Positions 63,708 to 64,000 of a stretch of 64,000 bases of DNA are shown piece by piece. The position numbers were made by a program, and so were the translations under genes. The notes beneath the pieces were generated by a model. The model was not told where the DNA came from and ran no database searches. It saw only the letters and a list, made by a program, of their open reading frames with translations. This DNA is from Actinomycetota bacterium (GTDB taxonomy: Bacteria; Actinomycetota; Actinomycetes; Actinomycetales; Microbacteriaceae), in contig JAIUPK010000001.1 in assembly GCA_020160915.1 (NCBI GenBank), positions 89,645-153,644 of the forward strand, in the 5' to 3' direction. Each line of letters begins with the position of its first letter. Within the stretch, counting starts at the first letter, position 1.

Positions 63708-64000
63708 TTACAGTCCTTCAACTCGTAGAACGGAAACGACGCTGGAAACGACGGGGCTCGCCGCAAGCGCCGTCACGGTGGAGGCGAGCGCAGACTCGGC
63801 CGCCTCGTGGGTGACTATGACAAGGGTAGCGGTGGGAGCATCCGCGCCGTCGCGCACCGACTGCGACACCGCCTCGACCGAGACGCCGTGATCGCTGAAC
63901 AGCGTGGCGATGGCGGCGAGCACCCCCGGCTCGTCGACCACCGACAGGGTGATCTGGTAGCGGGTGGTGACGCTCGAGATCGGCAGCACCGGAAGGTTGG
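63708..64000 (-). CDS. hom: Homoserine dehydrogenase, C-terminal ACT domain (partial, N-terminus beyond window)
   Basis: About 97 codons at the right edge. The sequence YQITLSVVDEPGVLAAIATL with FSDHGVSVEAVSQSVRDG and VIVTHEAAESALASTVTAL is an ACT regulatory domain as found at the end of actinobacterial homoserine dehydrogenase, where threonine binds for feedback inhibition. The catalytic domain lies outside the window. The position just before thrC supports the call; a stand-alone ACT protein cannot be excluded from this fragment alone, but the frame stays open to the edge. Confidence 0.88.
   Translation of the reverse strand, partial: NLPVLPISSVTTRYQITLSVVDEPGVLAAIATLFSDHGVSVEAVSQSVRDGADAPTATLVIVTHEAAESALASTVTALAASPVVSSVVSVLRVEGL

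Overview
The window is chromosomal DNA of a high-GC actinobacterium, most likely a member of the Microbacteriaceae (Micrococcales). The evidence is high GC throughout, frequent GTG starts and 1-4 base gene overlaps, leaderless-looking starts, the hom-thrC-thrB-rho-prfA-prmC-tsaC-wecA-atpBEFHAGDC gene order, a large arginine/asparagine-rich actinobacterial Rho, and abundant GGATGC/GCATCC words. Fifty-six protein genes are listed; two are cut by the window edges. No tRNA, rRNA, insertion sequence, prophage, origin or CRISPR array was recognised. No stretch longer than 300 bases lacks a gene.

Layout. 1-5115 (minus): the N-terminal part of an acyl-CoA ligase behind a 13-bp palindrome, then an Rip1/RseP-type intramembrane protease, dxr (MEP isoprenoid pathway), an FKBP lipoprotein and an OsmC protein. 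5156-13652: gabT with a zinc-type L-asparaginase, an uncharacterised 442-aa protein, a DEDDh exonuclease and a complete polyamine ABC importer (potDABC order on the minus strand). A divergent alanine dehydrogenase follows at 13823.

14966-32361 (minus) is one long operon-like block. In transcription order it encodes an FHA protein, PP2C phosphatase, membrane Ser/Thr kinase, a 1958-aa surface protein with Ig/cadherin-like and FN3 domains, MoxR ATPase, DUF58 protein, TgpA-type transglutaminase-like protein, zinc-ribbon/FHA protein and an EccC-like FtsK/SpoIIIE ATPase. It resembles the kinase-FN3-AAA-DUF58-transglutaminase (PFNA) cluster known from bifidobacteria. Here it carries a type VII-like motor, and the transglutaminase domain has apparently lost its catalytic Cys and His. 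This is the best candidate for an undescribed system in the window. At its 5' end a 38-bp palindromic tandem repeat separates it from an aldehyde dehydrogenase gene; removing the repeats in silico restores a GTGA stop/start overlap.

32428-37292: a putrescine catabolic set (aminobutyraldehyde dehydrogenase, Lrp/AsnC regulator, diamine aminotransferase, PuuB-like FAD oxidase). Together with potABCD and gabT it gives a path from imported putrescine to GABA and succinic semialdehyde. 37371-46849: YceI protein, a TetR-controlled heterodimeric ABC exporter, a membrane protein with an HELLH metalloprotease-like motif, aldo/keto reductase, two alkylation-repair enzymes (ogt, tag), yaaA and a P-loop kinase. 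46855-53811: complete F-type ATP synthase operon. 53845-64000: wecA, tsaC, two plus-strand HAD paralogues, prmC, prfA, rho, thrB, thrC and the C-terminal ACT domain of homoserine dehydrogenase.
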